A DNA stretch of 64,000 bases from Luidia sarsii (GCA_949987565.1 OX465101.1:21999367-22063366), one strand, 5' to 3'; shown: positions 22,001-33,178, numbered from the stretch's first letter. The notes: a model not told the origin generated them from the letters alone. Translations and numbers: made by a program.

Positions 22001-22924
22001 GAGATTCAATGCACGATCTGAAAGACACTCGGTCGGATGGCGGTCTGCACATATATATGTCAAGATCACTGCGCACTGTTTATTCAATATTCCTGAGGAA
22101 AGCAGAGACGCAGAGCGAGCAAGACGAAAAAACCAACAAAGAACAGATGAAAAAAAAATGCAAAACAAAATAGTAGAAGAAAAAAAAAATCTCAAAAAAG
22201 GAGGACGCTCGCATTTGGACTGAACTCCTGAGCCAAGTGGAGTGAATCGGAGGAATCGTGGGAGTTGATGTGAATGGACAGGGTAAGTGAGGAGGGCTAT
22301 CCTCCCCCTCCCCTCCCCTCCCTTTCCCAATCCGCCTCCTTCTCCCCCCCCCACCCCCCCCACCCCAGGGAGGATGCATCTAACGCTCCCAGTGCAATCA
22401 CAGTTCCCGTCAGTGTTTATTAACAACTCGAAAAGATATAACAAAAACACCGTGGACTCCATCCAGAATGTACACGCAGACCGGCACACCTCCTCGTCGC
22501 GTACACATCACGGCAGTCCTGGAATACAAATCAGGCCACGTACTGAAGAGCCTATGCCTGTATTCAAATCTTACTTCCATTCCGGCCCAAAATAGATGTA
22601 CAGTGTACGGGGGGTGTTAACAAGAAAACGAATCCTCGCTCTCTCTCTCTCTCAATCACAAACGGAAACAAACGGTAATTTACACCAGGGAGTCCCCCCC
22701 CCCGTGGGTGGCAGAGGGTGGAAGTGTGAGCCAAATCAAATCATAGCCAACAATTCCGGAGGGCAATATCATAGGGACAGCTGTCCTTATACCCCGCTGC
22801 TGTCATGGCAACGGGAGGAGATGGGAGCGACAATGTGGCCGGCAGGCGGTGAACTGGCAGGACGTAGGAAATGGAAGCACTGGACGGACACGCAAGACTT
22901 GATATTCAAGCCGGAAAATATCAG

Positions 22925-23425
22925 AGTCAGAGTCCCGAATCCGACTGACCAAGTCCCAAATCCGACTGACCGAGTCTCAAATCCGACAGACCGAGTCCCA
23001 AATCCGACTGACCGAGTCCTAAATCCGACCGACCGAGTCCCGTCCCAAATCCGACAGACCGAGTCCCAAATCCGACTGACCGAGTCCTAAATCCGACCGA
23101 CCGAGTCCCGTCCCGAATCCGACAGACCGAGTCCCAAATCCGACTGACCGAGTCTCAAATCCGATAGACCGAGTCCCAAATCCGACTGACCGAGTCCTAA
23201 ATCCGACCGACCGAGTCCCGTCCCAAATCCGACAGACCGAGTCCCAAATCCGACCGACCGAGTCCCGTCCCAAATCCGACAGACCGAGTCCCAAATCCTA
23301 CTGACCGAGTCCCGTCCCAAATCCGACTGACCGAGTCTCAAATCCGACAGACCGAGTGCCAAATCCGACCGACCGAGTCCAGTCCCAAATCCGACTGACC
23401 AAGTCCCGAATCCGACTGGACCGGG
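22925..23425. repeat. Tandem repeat of about 21 bp units (CCGACTGACCGAGTCCCAAAT)
   Basis: About 23 copies of a unit close to GTCCCAAATCCGACTGACCG, with variants GACAGACC, GACCGACC and an inserted CGTCCC. Higher-order blocks of 2-3 units repeat. The array runs directly into a SINE head whose edge reads GACTGGACCGGGACTTG, very like the unit, so it may have grown from the SINE end. Confidence 0.95.
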
Positions 23426-23515
23426 ACTTGAACACAAGACCTCTGGTTTTGCGTACCAGCGCTCTTACCATCTGAGTTATCCTAAGATGGCGCCCCCCCC
23501 CCCCGCTTCCATACA
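23405..23515 (-). repeat. tRNA-derived SINE head
   Basis: On the minus strand it reads GGATAACTCAGATGGTAAGA, then GCGCTGGTACGC, then GGTCTTGTGTTCAAGTCCCG. These are A-box-like and B-box-like segments with tRNA spacing. It ends at a poly-C/G run on the 5' side. Confidence 0.65.
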
Positions 23516-24984
23516 AATGCAAACAACGAATTGATGTGAACCCGGTTACAGCCGCTCGGAGATCACACAGAGTGGATACAGCTTTTGCAAATTAATGTCC
23601 AACAAGTGAAGGAAAAACTGAAAGGGAACTTTTCAACAATTCGTTCACAACGTAGGCCCCTGACATTTCATCGCTAAAGAGCAACACTTCAGGGAGTACG
23701 GGGCTTCAAGACCCTATTGGTCTGATGAAGACTCGCTTTAACTCCGAAACGTTAACACGCAGTGATGGGTTTAAGTCTGCGAACACAATAAGAACTGCCC
23801 GAGATGCACAGACCGCTGTCCTAATCATGTGGGGTGCTTGTTTTTGGTTGTATTTATTTCCAGCGCAAGCTCCCAAATCTCTCCCTTCCAGGGTTATGGA
23901 TTGTGCGCGCAAACAGCTCCAAGCATTTGTTCATTAAATTTTGTTCTCGCCGTAGCACCTTACTTCCCTCTGGATGTCACTGTCATTTTCTTTTTCATTT
24001 TTGTCTTCTTCTTCTTCTTCTTCTTTTTCTTCTTCTTCTTCTTTCTTTCTTTCCAATCTCACGCGCCCGAAAAAAAAAACCACTGGAATTAGAGGCAAAT
24101 TGCAAACACAAAAGTCATGCTGAATTAAAGCAACTTTGCTACGGGCGGTGCAGAAGAGAGAGGTGGAGAGGATGACCACTGGTTGGACCGCTGCTTCGAT
24201 GCGCGTTGTAGTCTTGATTTTCGTTTGATATTCCTCCACAGCCTGCGTGACGCAGTGACGCCAGACAAGCCATTACGGTTGCCAAGGGAATACCGCAACG
24301 AGGCAACAGTCTCCGTCCCGAGGCCAATCCATCACTGGCGGCGACGGCTCCAGCTCAAGATTCCGAGAAATAAAAAGAATAGAAATGCTCTGTGCTGAAT
24401 AATGCACGTATAATAGCGGCCACTGTGAGCGTCTCGTTTCGGGCTGTGGGTGTGTGGTTGGTTTTTGTCCCCATTTGGAACGATGGTGGCGCACGGCCTT
24501 GTTAGCGTTGAATGTATTCATTCCAATATCATACCAATACGCTCTCATTGTATAGTGTATGTGATTCTAATTGGTAAATGAGGACAAATCGGTTTTGGGG
24601 GGCAGTTTATAATGGATGCTCGTATCGTGTGGTTCCTGACACTAAGCAATTGATAGAACTTAAGGAAAGGGATACATATTGAAAGCAGCACTTTTAGCTT
24701 GAAACTGTTGGATTGTTAACCTATATACAGCACAACGTATTTTGATGTACTTGATGAAAGCAGCTACAACGATTGGTGGTAGACATTGCATCATTGTTTA
24801 CAACCGCAAGAGATCATCACTAAGACTAGAGCAGAGGGCCAATTTACGTCATAATGCTGTGGCCCAAATGCAGTTGCTAAAGGCTTCTGCTTGCACACAA
24901 GTCTCTGGGAAGCCACAGCCTCGTGGCAACAGGCAATCCCCGTAGACGTGTGTGTATTTGCCAGCCAAGCTGGTCAATGAATCA
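23516..24984. other. Spacer without a supported gene
   Basis: It contains a fragment with GATGAAGACTCGCTTTAACT then CCGAAACGTTAACAC (23724-23757), a repeat type also seen at 30125-30178, and a CTT/T-rich tract (24003-24056). The rest is unremarkable. Confidence 0.4.
24003..24056. repeat. (CTT)n/T-rich microsatellite
   Basis: About 50 bases of CTTCTTCTT and TTTCTTTCTT. Confidence 0.9.
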
Positions 24985-25120
24985 AGACACGGCCTAACCT
25001 ATAACATGGTGACGGCCGATGCACAGAAGCCAAACGGCCAATCGCAACTTACACGGTGGATTTTCTTATGGTCAAGTCAAGTCACGATGCACCGTATAAA
25101 GGCTATGCGAAATCCATTCC
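24985..25120. repeat. Dispersed MITE-like repeat, family A, copy 3
   Basis: It shares GATGCACAGAAGCCAAACGG, CAATCGCAACTTACACGG, GTCACGATGCACCGTATAA and TGCGAAATCCATTCC with the family A copies. It is more diverged, and its left third is poorly preserved. Confidence 0.5.
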
Positions 25121-27881
25121 AGACAGTATAGCCGATTGTAACTGATTTTAAATTGCGCAATTAACAAGCTGCACTCTGCACTTCGTTAAAAGGCCCGAGT
25201 ATAGGGTGCTAGCAGCCTATTTCCTGAGGCCTCAGAGAAAGGGCCTGCGAGGAATGGAAATCGGGCCCACGAACGTTTGGTTATCATTGGAATGCATGCA
25301 CATGTATTTCGGGTCCTAATTATAATTTAGTTGGCAGTCGGCACGTTGGCGATTACTTCGGCCTATACTAATTATATTCGAGTACAGCAACAAAAGACGC
25401 ATCCTGTACACTGGGCTGGGGGAGAAAAAAACCTGCCCATTGTCATTACTTTCATAAATTCCGTCATTTGTTTGCGTCTGAAAAAGGCACAGCCGTATTC
25501 GCGCGAGGTCCATCCGAAAACGCACACAAATTCCACACCACTAAAAATTCTCTTCGTCGCCAACGCTCCCCTTCTGAGCCCGAAGGACTTATCTTCCCAG
25601 TATCTGCAACCCATCGGTTTGTGCAAATGAAGCGCATACCAAAGTATCCCGACGATAACAATGGAGCAGCACAGCTAAGAGGATCGCGGCCAGACAACCG
25701 CCGGGAGAGAAGACAACAGGCAAAATCCGGCGACCACTTGCATAGCACGGTGCATTTCCGATACAAATGTTTATAATTATAACGAAATGTGTTGTATATC
25801 TAGTAGAATGGTGATATTGTGATTACAATGTTGGCTTTTGCTCGCTTCCTTTCCGAAAAAAAAAATTATATATATATATATATACTGATATAGACACTGG
25901 CAGAGATGCTTCAATTGCAATGCCAATGATGTGAAATGATCCGCTATATTGGGAGTGCATTTTTCGCGGCGCTGTTTGGAACACACAGGCAAGGGCCTAA
26001 CGCGCTTCAAGGAAATCGTTGGGCTCGGGTGAGCACAAGCGGCACAAATACACAGCCTGGGCACTTTTTCCGGGGGAAAAAAAACCGGTCGGGCCACTTC
26101 GGAAAGATCCGGTCGTATCGGGGTCAACAAAAATAGTTTCGTGCCGTTTCCGGTTGCTACTCCTCCGGCTCGCCTTTGGGTCAAGAAATCTTGAGTCTGT
26201 ATGTACCGGGGCGTAGAAAGGAACGGTTATAATGGCAATGAATCCGGCGTCCTTTTGGGATTGCAAACTGACCAAAAATAGATAGAAGTCCCTGAATTCG
26301 TCTCGGGTTAAAGGTGCACTGTTCTCTGAGGCTTGAGCCAGAGCAAATGTCACCGGGGTCAGGTATGCTTCGATAAGTCAAGTGGAAGAATCTTCTTCTT
26401 CTTTTTCTTCTTTTTTTTTTATTCTTCTTCTTCTTTGGGCAACAAAAAAACGGACAGCGGACTACACCTACGCACTTTGAGTTTTGACCAGGCTGACTGT
26501 ACATGAACGACACGTAGTAGGCTTGATACATCGGGTTTGTTTGTTTCTATTCTAAATCGGAGCTGATGAATGCAAAATTGTGTGAGAGCAGGATATCTTT
26601 CCTCTGATGAATGCCAGCCGAGATATATGGTTCTCCGTAACTTCTTACTATAAAAAATGTGACCCGGCACATCATAATGAGAAATAACCCCCACTTTTTA
26701 GATTTTGAGATTTTCTAATGATGTGAAAGAGTGTACCATTAACTTTCAAATTATATCAAATTTTTCCTCCAATACATTAACTTTCCGAAAATACAAAAAA
26801 AAAAGATTTTTGATCGAATTGAGAAGATACTTTTACTTTAGGCGCTGTTTACTCGAAAAGTGTTTTGGTGGGATATTCCTCATGTCGCTGTGCCGGGTCA
26901 CAAATATTCCCTACCCCCAAAACGCAACATCTTTCAGGATCATCGTCAATAATCAGGGATTTATTTTTTTCATTATTTTGGTGAAGCCCTCATCGTCGCC
27001 CTGTCCAGTCTGCATCTTTATCTGAGACTGAAAGCCCTCAACTGCACGGACAATAATGGTGCACCCCAACACACTGAGGCCACCTTGCCCCCATGTAGTG
27101 CAACAGAAAAACATTTCTAAACCATGGACAACAGAGGGCGCTGTGACATTGCACCGATGAAGGCCTCCTTGAATGCTCCTCGTGCTGCCCATAAAAGAAC
27201 CATTGAATGCTGACAGAGTGCACTGCGCCAAAACTGGGAAATGGAACTCTTGGAGGACAACTAGGGAAGAGGCTGATTTCTACCACTTGTTTACACAATC
27301 ACTTCAATCTACATGTTTGCAGGGCTCCATCATTACAGTTATTGGCAAAAGAAAAAAAGGGTAAGAGCACGGCCACTCATTGAACCTTGAGCATACTAAT
27401 GGCTTGCTCAGACTAACAGTAACAGCTCAGTTACTCGCACACAAATCTACTACTGGACCTCGGTGCTTCGCCAGTGACGCCACTCAAAAAGAAGCTGAGA
27501 CATGAAAGGTTTCTATCCCCCCAGCTCTGTGTTTGTCCAGCATCTCAACAGACAATGCACACTTGACACAATTACTGCAGCTTTCTAGAGGTCTTAATAT
27601 TGTGGGTATTCCTCCCCTGTACAGTCAACGACATGAGAAGCTATCAATGGTCTCTGAGATTCTCCGAAAGTTTGATTAATGTCCCAGATATCACTCTATC
27701 TTAATTGGATTTGAAGGCAGTGAATTTTGTTACCTACAGTGCTTCCAGTGCATGCTACTGTCTTTCATCAACAGCCCTGACACTTTTGAAATCAAACACG
27801 GCTATGGTAGTTCAGGGTCTCAGGAAGGGTTAGTGAACAGCATTAGGGGGAAAGAAATGTCGTATTTGGCTGTGGACTTAC
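25121..27881. other. Spacer 3' of NDUFAF5; remaining exons not found
   Basis: NDUFAF5 should continue here with exons for its methyltransferase core. I searched by eye for the expected LHWVNDLP-like and GALFGGDTL-like segments on the minus strand and did not find them. The stretch has a TATA microsatellite (25866-25885), a CTT/T tract (26391-26436) and several 90-135-codon frames with no homology that I can see. Confidence 0.4.
26391..26436. repeat. (CTT)n/T-rich microsatellite
   Basis: TCTTCTTCTTC and poly-T, about 45 bases. Confidence 0.85.
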
Positions 27882-27929
27882 CAGCATGTTACGGGACAAG
27901 TCGGCCATGAAGAGCTTCTTGACAATTTT
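27882..27929 (-). CDS. NDUFAF5: NDUFAF5 exon 4
   Basis: A 48-base exon between acceptor TTCTTTTCAG and donor GTAAGTCC. It encodes [16 protein letters not shown]. This corresponds to the strand and acidic residue (Asp of FMADLS, vertebrate FQADIAENAL) that follow motif I. It is the last exon I can identify. Confidence 0.85.
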
Positions 27930-30900
27930 CTGAAAAGAATTCAGAAAAGGAATTCTATTTCCTGAGATGATCTCCGCACTATCCAATCTCATGGCCTCAA
28001 CATCCTGGAAGGGGATGACTGATCCTCACTTCATTAATCCCTCTTTTCTTTCATCTTCCCTGTCCCTTTCCCCTTGGATCTTCCACCTCCCTCCCGGTCC
28101 CTTTGATCCTCCCCACCTCTTTGTTTGTTTCCCCTTGGATCCCCCCTCCCTTCGTGGGTACATCTGCATCCCACTCCCTTCCCTTTTGTCCTTCCTCTGT
28201 CATGTGTGCCAGGGCAGAGCTGCCCTTCCCCCTGACTGTCTGTGTATGTCCTTGTCAATTTGCCTTTGAGAAAGGTCCTGCTAGGATCAAAAAATCAGAT
28301 TTATGTATTGCATTGTATTATTGTATTGTATTATGTCATTTTAGTCAGTGAGCAGTTTGCAATAGTTTTCTATTTACTTGTTGATCAGTAAAGTGACAAA
28401 TTTCGTACGTTGACTGTTCACGAGCATTTTGGAGCCACTTGAATTGGCGTCGGGGCTCGCCATTGATGCAAGTGGCATGACTGACTCCGAGGGCGCCCTC
28501 ACATGACAAGATTGCCAGAGTCACCACGAGCACTAAAGCAATGGGCCCTGGGATCCTGCCACCTGTGGGGTGTGTGAGTCGGGGGGGACCTCGTCTTTAC
28601 CTTGCTGATGTGCTTCTCTATGTGTCCACGGCCACAGCCCAGGTCGAGAGCCACGTCAAATTTTCTGGAAATGGAAGGGGAAACAATTAGTTGCTGTGTT
28701 CAATCGCGTGAACAAGACTTTCAAAGTCTTCAGCCACATCCCCCGGCCCTGTCACCGGTCATAACTTGTGTACAAGCTCTTGAAAAGTTGTTAAACAAAG
28801 TCAAAAATCTCTGGTCATGTCCATGGACAATCAATTACCACAAGCTTCTGTGACACCATGTCCAAATAGTCTCCCCATGAGCTTGTATGGTTCTAAAAAC
28901 AGATCATTGTTATGAAGACACCGGCTCTTTTCAGAACCAAACTTTCGAGTTTGAATCCTGCCTGAGCTGCCTATAATTTCCGGGCAAAGCACTAAGCATT
29001 GTAAGCAAACAGTCATAATTCTACATCAAGAAAGGCAAACCCTCCTCAAAATTAAAATCTGTACGCAAAATTGTATCCATGACTATGACAGAATATCTAT
29101 ACCTGAAACTCATACCAGAGTTTTATCAATAATATTGGTATTGGAATTGGCGTTGGCATTGGTGTTGGCATTGGCGTTGGCAGCATTTGGCATTGGCAGC
29201 ATTGGCATTGACATTGGCATTGGCATTGGCGTTGGTATTGGCATTGACATTGGCATTGACATTGGCATTGACATTGGCATTGACATTGGCGTTGACATTG
29301 GCGTTGACATTGGCGTTGACATTGGCATTGACATTGGCATTGGCGTTGACATTGGCGTTGGCATTTGCGTTGGCGTTGGTATTGGCATTGATATTGACAC
29401 TGGCATAGGCATTGACATTGGCATTGGTATTGGTATTGGTATTGACATTGACATTGTCATTGGTGTTGGCGTTGGCGTTGGCGTTGGTATTGGTATTAGT
29501 ATTGGCATTGGCATTGGCATTGGCGTTGGCGTTGGTATTGGTATTGGTATTGGTATTGGCATTGGCATTGGCATTGGCGTTGGCGTTGGCGTTGGCGTTG
29601 GTATTGGCATTGGTATTGGCATTGGTATTGGCGTTGGTATTGGCATTGGCGTTGGTATTGGTATTGGCATTGGTATTGGTATTGGTATTGGTATTGGTAT
29701 TGGCGTTGGCGTTGGCGTTGGCGTTGGCGTTGGTATTGGTATTGGCGTTGGTATTGGCGTTGGCGTTGGCGTTGGCGTTGGCGTTGGCGTTGGCATTGGC
29801 ATTGGTATTGGTATTGGTATTGGTATTGGTATTGGTATTGGTATTGGTATTAGTATTGGTATTTTGTATCGGTATTGGTATTGATATTGAACGCCACCAT
29901 TGACATGTGTAACCTAATAATTATATACATGTATATCTACATATGTCTATGTCTAAGATGGCCGCCTCCATGGCATTACAGTCTGGCGCCCTCTAGTGTC
30001 TATCTAAGGGTCATATATGTCTGTGGGTGTGACGTACCCAACACAGAATTACATGGCAGGGGGAGATGCTCTCGGGAGTACTGGGCTGTAAAGGATGCTT
30101 CATAAGAAGACCTCAGTCTCCAGTCTCCTGATGATGGTATACTCTTCCTAAAGAGGATACACTTCCGAAACGTTGAGCACATTGGTTCTCTTAAGAACCA
30201 CATACACTCACAAAAGAGATATTCACACCATCAATCACCCTTGACTTGCTACCTCCACCACAGGCAGCCTGAAATCTCAAGGAAAGATAAAAGCCACTTA
30301 CTTGGTTACATCTTTTAACCTGTCCGCAACTCGGAGGGCAACCTACATGTACAAGGGAAGACCAAGAACTGTTTTATTCGAGTCCCGGTCGAGTCAAATG
30401 TTCTTGGCCATTTTCAAAACTGTTCAAAGTTTCAAATTGTTTGGTTTTGTTTTCCTTTATTCGTTTCATTGAAATTGAAAAGGCTGTATATCCACTTTGT
30501 GTAAGCCACCAACTGCTGTAGCCAAGATTACAACAATTAGTTATATACAGAGATATACGGCAGTTAATGGTTGAATGCTTCTGACTGGTGCCCTCATCCC
30601 AGCAAAGATGGTTGACTACTTGTGAAGGCCACCATCTAAGGTCTGGATTGGTGGTAAGAGTGCTGATACTCACAACTAGAGGTCTCGGGTTCAAGTGCTG
30701 GTCAAGTTTTTTGGCCATTTTTGTCAATTTTTTTCTAGAGTTCCCAGTCAGTTTTTCATTTATTTGTTTGACTAAGATTTGTTTTATGTATTTTACTTAT
30801 TTAGTGTACATTGTTCATTACATGGGTTAAGAAACTAGAGCGATTTTTCCAAAGATACTGGACTGTGACTGCACGTACTGACCAATCAAATTCTTTGGTT

Positions 30901-31570
30901 TCTCTTTTGCTTGACACGCAATCTTCTCGCCAGGATCTTCTCATCTCTTGATTTAAATTGCTTTGTTGGTACAGCTCCATTGTCTTTGGAGACTGACATT
31001 TGCATAAATACCGACCGAGTTGTCCGGTTCATACATAGCGTAGAATTTGATCAACGTAAATTATCTGGCGGCATTGTCGCTTTCCGTAACCGCGCGCCTG
31101 TGTAAGTGGGCCTTTACCTCGTCCTTCAAGTAATCGTAGACGTGGGCATCCGAAGCCAGAGCCGCCCTGTCCTTCTGCATCCTCTTGGCTCGGCGGTCAA
31201 ACACGTTCATCACCCGCTCGGTGCCCGGGTGCATGGGGCGCACTGGCTGGGCGGATGGGTGCCCGCCTCGCCCAAGCACCGACGGGCGTCCGCCGCGCTG
31301 GTGCGTCAGGCTCCCCCCCGAACCGTGCAGACTCTGCCGGCGCGCGGCGAACGCTCCTGCGCCGTCCGGAAAGTGGCGCCTCCGACTCGTGGAGGGAGCG
31401 CGGCCCGTCTGCCACGCGCAGGCGGCGTGACCGAAATCGGCCCTCGGACATCGGGCGACTTGACTGCAGGCTTCCCGCCTCGCTGCAACCCTCTGAAAGT
31501 CCGCAGGACGGAGGACGCGCCTTGCGATCCAGGGCGTCTTGGCTAAAGCCTGCGATGCCATGGCTGCCAT
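27882..31570 (-). CDS. NDUFAF5: NDUFAF5, complex I assembly factor (5' part of gene, four exons)
   Basis: NDUFAF5 is a mitochondrial matrix protein with a SAM-dependent methyltransferase fold. In mammals it hydroxylates an arginine of NDUFS7 early in complex I assembly. Seen here on the minus strand: exon 1 31570-31118, exon 2 30342-30302, exon 3 28664-28601, exon 4 27929-27882. All have GT-AG borders and compatible phases, and together encode 202 residues. Recognisable parts are [17 protein letters not shown] (residue 121 on), [16 protein letters not shown], the SAM-binding motif DLGCGRG (172-178) and LFMADLSRN. The N-terminus before MNVFDR is about 120 residues, Arg-rich and acid-poor, and so fits a mitochondrial presequence, but it is longer than I expect for the family. 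The C-terminal half (about 190 residues by comparison with the 345-residue human protein) is not visible. It lies head-to-head with PSMC1. Confidence 0.85.
28601..28664 (-). CDS. NDUFAF5: NDUFAF5 exon 3 (SAM-binding motif I)
   Basis: A 64-base exon between acceptor ATTTCCAG and donor GTAAAGAC. It encodes [27 protein letters not shown] is the glycine-rich SAM-binding loop of class I methyltransferases, and it matches the vertebrate ortholog in place and sequence. Confidence 0.92.
28960..29060. repeat. SINE body fragment in NDUFAF5 intron 2
   Basis: The text TGAATCCTGCCTGAGCTGCC and GGGCAAAGCACTAAGC, then AGGCAAACCCTCCTCAAAATT, is the B-box edge and body of the SINE family represented near 61 kb. 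Confidence 0.6.
29131..29890. repeat. Hexanucleotide array TTGG(C/T)(A/G), about 750 bp, in NDUFAF5 intron 2
   Basis: About 125 copies of a six-base unit that varies only at two positions (TTGGCA, TTGGCG, TTGGTA, and TTGACA near the left end). All six frames stay open, producing apparent Gly-Ile/Val (plus) and Pro-Thr/Ile (minus) proteins of up to 249 codons. These are not genes. Confidence 0.95.
30302..30342 (-). CDS. NDUFAF5: NDUFAF5 exon 2
   Basis: A 41-base exon bounded by acceptor ACATGTAG and donor GTAAGTGG. It encodes [13 protein letters not shown] plus two bases of a Lys codon completed in exon 3. It aligns with the VGSRIADRVYDI region of vertebrate NDUFAF5, and the phase match on both sides supports it. 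Confidence 0.85.
30560..30780 (+). repeat. tRNA-derived SINE in NDUFAF5 intron 1
   Basis: CTGGATTGGTGGTAAGAGTG, then CTAGAGGTCTCGGGTTCAAGTGC (A- and B-box-like), is followed by TTTTGGCCATTTTTGTC and CAGTCAGTTTTTCATTTATT. A second B-box remnant with GAGTCCCGGTCGAGTCAAAT is at about 30380-30400. Confidence 0.6.
31118..31570 (-). CDS. NDUFAF5: NDUFAF5 exon 1 (coding part)
   Basis: 151 codons from the first ATG to the donor GAG|GTAAAGG. Two starts are possible: ATG at 31570 and ATG at 31561, the latter in a better Kozak context (GCCATGG). The sequence is GC-rich, rises sharply from the AT-rich upstream DNA, and encodes an Arg-rich leader. Conservation begins only at MNVFDR (ATG at 31210-31208). 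Part of the leader could therefore be 5' UTR if translation starts later. Confidence 0.8.
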
Positions 31571-31867
31571 TCCTGCCTGAGTGCAACAATTGAAAAAAAA
31601 GTCCTATAGGATAAAAATATTATGTCCTACAAGTAATATTTGATGACGACAAAAATGATATAATACAGTAATATAAGAATATAAGTCTATAATAAATCAT
31701 AATAAAAACAAGTATAATATAAACAATAGTTCAATAATAGTAATAATAGTACAGTAAAATAATCCAAGAGTATTGCAAACTACTTTACTCTCTCGAATGA
31801 CCTGAAATATATGCCAATTGCACCAAAAATCACAGCACTGGCCAAACAATTAAATTCTACCAGAAAC
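31571..31867. other. AT-rich DNA upstream of NDUFAF5
   Basis: Just beyond the start codon the composition drops to AT-rich runs such as AATATAAGAATATAAGTC. I see no convincing core promoter element, so the 5' UTR and promoter of NDUFAF5 are not placed. Confidence 0.4.
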
Positions 31868-32300
31868 GCCTTAAAGGCCCTATACAACATTGAACATTGG
31901 GAATATCGGAAAAACATCAATGGCCACAGATTTCCTTCAATATAAATTACAGTTTGTATAAGTAGATGGTCATACTCATTGGGTTTCACGACAACTCGGT
32001 CCGTAACCAACTTGGTCCCTATGGGAAAATCAATGTTACACTAACCCTAAAGTAACCTAACCTATAAACCCTTATAACCCTAACCCTAACCCTAAGCCCA
32101 ACCCTAACCTCGCGATCATTTTGCTACATTTTCCCATAGAGACCGAGTTGGTCACGGACCGAGTTGGTTACGGACCGAGTTGACTGGCACCCACTCATAG
32201 TACTTAGTACTAGTTTGAGTAAATAGTAGAATCCTGGGATGCTGTATTTTTCAAGAAATATTCAATCATTCAAACAACAAAAATTTCTCCGGAGCTAAAT
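31868..32300. mobile_element. TTAA-type MITE, copy 2, interrupted by another element
   Basis: It begins TTAAAGGCCCTATACAACAT, with ATCAATGGCCACAGATTTCC and GTAGATGGTCAT. It resumes after the inserted element with AGTAGAATCCTGGGATGCTG, matching the order in the copy at 17327 (GGTCATGATAGAATCC, GGGATGCTGTACTTTTC). Confidence 0.6.
31981..32192. mobile_element. Fold-back element with a telomere-repeat core, nested in a MITE
   Basis: The ends are inverted: left GGGTTTCACGACAACTCGGT, CCGTAACCAACTTGGT, CCTATGGGAAAAT; right the reverse of GGGTGCCAGTCAACTCGGTC with CCGTAACCAACTCGG. It is flanked by the direct repeat ACTCAT (31974-31979 and 32193-32198), which fits a target-site duplication. The core at about 32070-32110 reads AACCCTAACCCTAACCCTAA, the animal telomere repeat. 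It interrupts an older TTAA element. Confidence 0.8.
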
Positions 32301-33178
32301 GTTAAAACCTCCATGTTCGTGCGATTCGATCCAATGTCAGAAGAGTATCATTACTCCGAGTTATCGAAAACATTTCCTTCCTCCGTGTCTTCACTAACGC
32401 TAAAATTAGTTAATAGTTAGTGTTACATAACAACAACTTTACATATGGTTTATATAACCCAGCACTTGAGTTTGACTGAATTTCAGCGATCCTGACCACA
32501 AGGTTGGAGCCTCCGATGATCAATTGTTTAAGTTGTTCTTATACGACATCGCCACAAATAGCTTTTAATTCTTGCTAATTTCTAAATTATTATGTCAAAT
32601 GAGTCGCATTAAATTGTATAAATTTTATTGTAGTTGTAACTTGTAGTTGTACTTGTACTCACTTGTCACACACCTCCGATGTAAACACAACATACATGTG
32701 ATTGAATTTTACTTCATATAGCGCCCTCTCGTGTTCATCGTATACCGTTGAGTGTTGTTAATTTTATTGCTTTCCAATCTACTAATTTAATTTCATTTCT
32801 AATCGTATTTAAGCACTATTTTAATGCAATAAAAAATTATAGTTAAATATCTATTTATAAATGAATATTTCTCTTTATATTTACTCAGGATTTACAAGAA
32901 TTATATGCCTAAGACAATCGCTGTTCGGACAATATTGGTAGAAGCACCGAGCCCATGAGACGGCACATTATGCATGCAGTACGATTTTACTGTGTAACTA
33001 CCGATTACAATTCAGCTGCTCTAACTTCGAAGAACGCGACGAGAATTGTTCTCGTGACCCCGTATAAAAGTGACCTAAGTCATGGTAAGCGTATGAAGAA
33101 TAAAGTCCCATTCTGTTTATTCGTTATTCCACTTTTCTGAAAGGCCAAATCAAAGAAAGAGAAATGGATTTGGAAGTG
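32301..33178. other. AT-rich intergenic DNA between NDUFAF5 and PSMC1
   Basis: No exon is recognised apart from the tentative ATG/donor at 33082 described separately. Many AATT/TTTA runs. Confidence 0.4.
33062..33090 (+). promoter_or_regulatory. Tentative PSMC1 first-exon end (ATG|GTAAGC) with TATAAAAG upstream
   Basis: In vertebrate PSMC1 the first exon ends right after the ATG, so the missing start exon should read ATG|GT. The best match upstream is ATG at 33082-33084 followed by GTAAGCG, with GTATAAAAG 20 bases before it. That spacing would leave a very short leader. An alternative is ATG|GTAAAA at 35129. Neither can be confirmed without transcripts. Confidence 0.2.

Noticed and set aside
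21707..22489. 260-codon minus-strand frame with poly-Glu and Ala-Glu runs
   Set aside because: Its core is the (CTT)n microsatellite read in reverse. The flanks show no domain.
25997..26353. 118-codon minus-strand frame with LTRDEFRDFYLFLVSLQS
   Set aside because: Somewhat protein-like but without homology, splice context or continuity. Treated as a chance frame.
26953..27231. Minus-strand open segment ending in DDEGFTKIMKKINP, with CTTTCAG before it and AATAAA at its end
   Set aside because: It looked like a terminal exon, possibly of NDUFAF5, but the sequence does not resemble the NDUFAF5 C-terminus and no linking exon was found.
29110..29903. Long open frames of 163-249 codons on both strands
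   Set aside because: Pure translation of the hexamer array. No start context, splice sites or non-repetitive sequence.
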